Shown here piece by piece: positions 62,825 to 64,000 of a DNA stretch of 64,000 bases (positions are counted from its first letter, which is position 1; each line of letters starts with the position of its first letter). A model generated the notes under the pieces. It worked only from the letters and a program-made list of their open reading frames with translations, was not told the origin of the DNA and did not search any database. This DNA comes from Andrena cerasifolii (lineage: Eukaryota; Arthropoda; Insecta; Hymenoptera; Andrenidae): positions 7,502,001 through 7,566,000 of the forward strand of contig NC_135124.1 of assembly GCF_050908995.1 (NCBI RefSeq), read 5' to 3'. Position numbers and translations under genes: made by a program.

Positions 62825-63870
62825 TTATTGGATTCTAATTCAATCAAAATCCACCGTGAAAATTGCATCTACCAAATAAATCAAGGAACGAGAGTTATCG
62901 ATCACTTCTGTATTCTCATTTGTGTAATTAATTTGCAGGAAAGACTTTTTAAAATATAACACACATAGTAATATTAATTTTCTAATTAACTAATCAATAC
63001 TATAATAATCACGACAAATCAATGGGCCACCAGAAGCCAAAAATTAATTTCCAAAAATTCCTTCAACATAGATAAATACTGTTTATTTTTATATGAAATG
63101 ATAAAACGTAGTACTTCGATAAATAATCCACTTGAATATTTCCACGAAGATCGACCTGTTGACGGTGTCCGCAGCGTAAAAACGCGCAAACTTAAGCTTC
63201 CTGCTCATTTCCCAAGCTCCTTGGCAATTTCTCGATTCCTCCGGCTCGGTCGTTTCTCCAAGTAGCTTCGTTGCATCCTCCCCTCGAACTTCGAATAAAT
63301 ATCCAGCCAAGGAAAAGTCCCGTGGCGAAAACTTCCAAGGATCATTCTCGTTTCCTCCTTTTTTTCTCTCTCTAACCGCGGGAAGCTTTCCCAGGAAAGT
63401 CGAACTTGCAGTTTCCCTCGTTCGCTTTTATTAAAATCAAGCCAGCTCCCGGGGCCAAACACAGAAACTTTTATACTCCCGTGAAATTGTCATCGTAATC
63501 AAAACACCGACTTCTTTCCTTTCGCCAGCCACGTTCGCCGTTTCGAACGCTGATATCCCCCGTTCCGCGCGGTTCACGCTCTCGCGTTCGTTCGAACAGA
63601 AGGAATTCCGCGTTCGTTCCGTCTTTTTAACCGACTTCCAAAAGAAAGGGATTCTTTAATGCTATTTACGCGCGATTTCGCAGAGATGTTTGGCAAGATG
63701 CCTGCTATTCATTTTTCTCGAACGCTGGAAGCTGAATTATTGTCGTTTTTCTTCGTTGATTCGTTCCCTCCGATGGTTTGGGGCTAGATTCGAGGGTATT
63801 TATTCCGAGGAAGGGATGTCCGTCATCTGAGGTGATTCACTAGTGGGGAAATTAATTCTAAGATTCAGTT
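62825..63870. other. non-coding stretch after ratchet site 2
   Basis: AT-rich to 63.1 kb, then CpG-richer. Minus-strand frames of 73-85 codons overlap each other and have no homology. Confidence 0.5.
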
Positions 63871-63871
63871 A

Positions 63872-64000
63872 TCTATGTAAATAAAAATGCAAATGTTCGT
63901 TTGTTCAAAATCTTAAATCTCCGAAAGTTCTTCACCGATTGCTTTGAATTTTTTACACAACGTTGCATTCGAATACGCGTGTGTTTTTATGTACCTACTA
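63872..64000 (+). mobile_element. Helitron-like 5' end, runs off the window
   Basis: The segment starts TCTATGTAAATAAAAATG after an A, consistent with insertion between A and T and a TC 5' terminus. It continues with blocks I associate from memory with insect Helitron 5' regions (AAATGTTCGTTTGTTC, ATCTCCGAAAG, TTCACCGATTGCTTTGAA, ACACAACGTTGCATTCG). It extends beyond position 64000, so length and autonomy are unknown. It lies downstream of the 58.4-kb 3' end in the same orientation, so the two are separate copies. Confidence 0.65.

Noticed and set aside
1..64000. CRISPR arrays, bacterial operons, rRNA genes, telomeric TTAGG arrays
   Set aside because: None seen; the sequence is eukaryotic and no regularly spaced repeats of that kind are present.

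Overview
The window reads as a gene desert from an insect nuclear genome, most likely the interior of a very long intron (or an intergenic region) of a hymenopteran-like species. The insect assignment rests on three things: a nuclear copy of a mitochondrial gene that reads correctly only with the invertebrate mitochondrial code (TGA=Trp, AGA/AGG=Ser, ATA=Met); Tc1/mariner-, Helitron- and TTAA-type transposon debris of kinds common in insects; and AT-rich DNA broken by short CpG-rich islands. Hymenoptera is an inference, not proven. No open frame in the 64 kb carries a protein domain I recognise as a host gene, and the longest (204 codons) is overlapped by open frames on the other strand.

Well-supported content: one nuclear tRNA-Ser(AGA) gene (53544-53624, minus) with a Pol III T-run terminator; a nuclear mitochondrial insertion (NUMT) of nad5 (about 49473-50020, minus); a mariner transposase remnant (28600-28853, minus); a short C-terminal remnant of a second mariner-type transposase (61760-61840, minus) lying at one arm of a large inverted repeat; a Helitron 3' end (to 58447) and a separate Helitron-like 5' end running off the right edge (63872-64000); and a series of foldback/MITE-like elements at 21413-22283, 23436-23950, 24010-24219, 46756-47469, 49230-49463, 51607-51788 and 60999-61759.

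The most interesting signal is not a gene. Two places on the plus strand, 25520|25521 and 62814|62815, have a complete 3' splice site (branch-point-like motif, pyrimidine tract, CAG) fused directly to a 5' splice site (GTAAGT or GTAAGC). This is the structure of recursive splicing 'ratchet' points known from very long insect introns. Both are on the same strand about 37 kb apart, which suggests that the window lies inside one giant plus-strand intron. The first site is followed by a 39-nt, stop-free stretch ending in a second possible 5' splice site, a candidate recursive-splicing microexon.

Layout: 1-21 kb is mostly featureless AT-rich DNA with CpG-rich patches and a homeodomain-core cluster near 6.7 kb. 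21-29 kb is the first transposon-rich stretch, including ratchet site 1. 29-46 kb is largely unexplained. 46-52 kb holds the large TTAA palindrome, a small foldback joined to the NUMT, a purine-rich tract and a piggyBac-type MITE. 53.5 kb has the tRNA. 55.6-56.4 kb is a pyrimidine-rich tract. 57.7-64 kb holds TCGAA-rich repeats, Helitron ends, convergent transposon ends and ratchet site 2.
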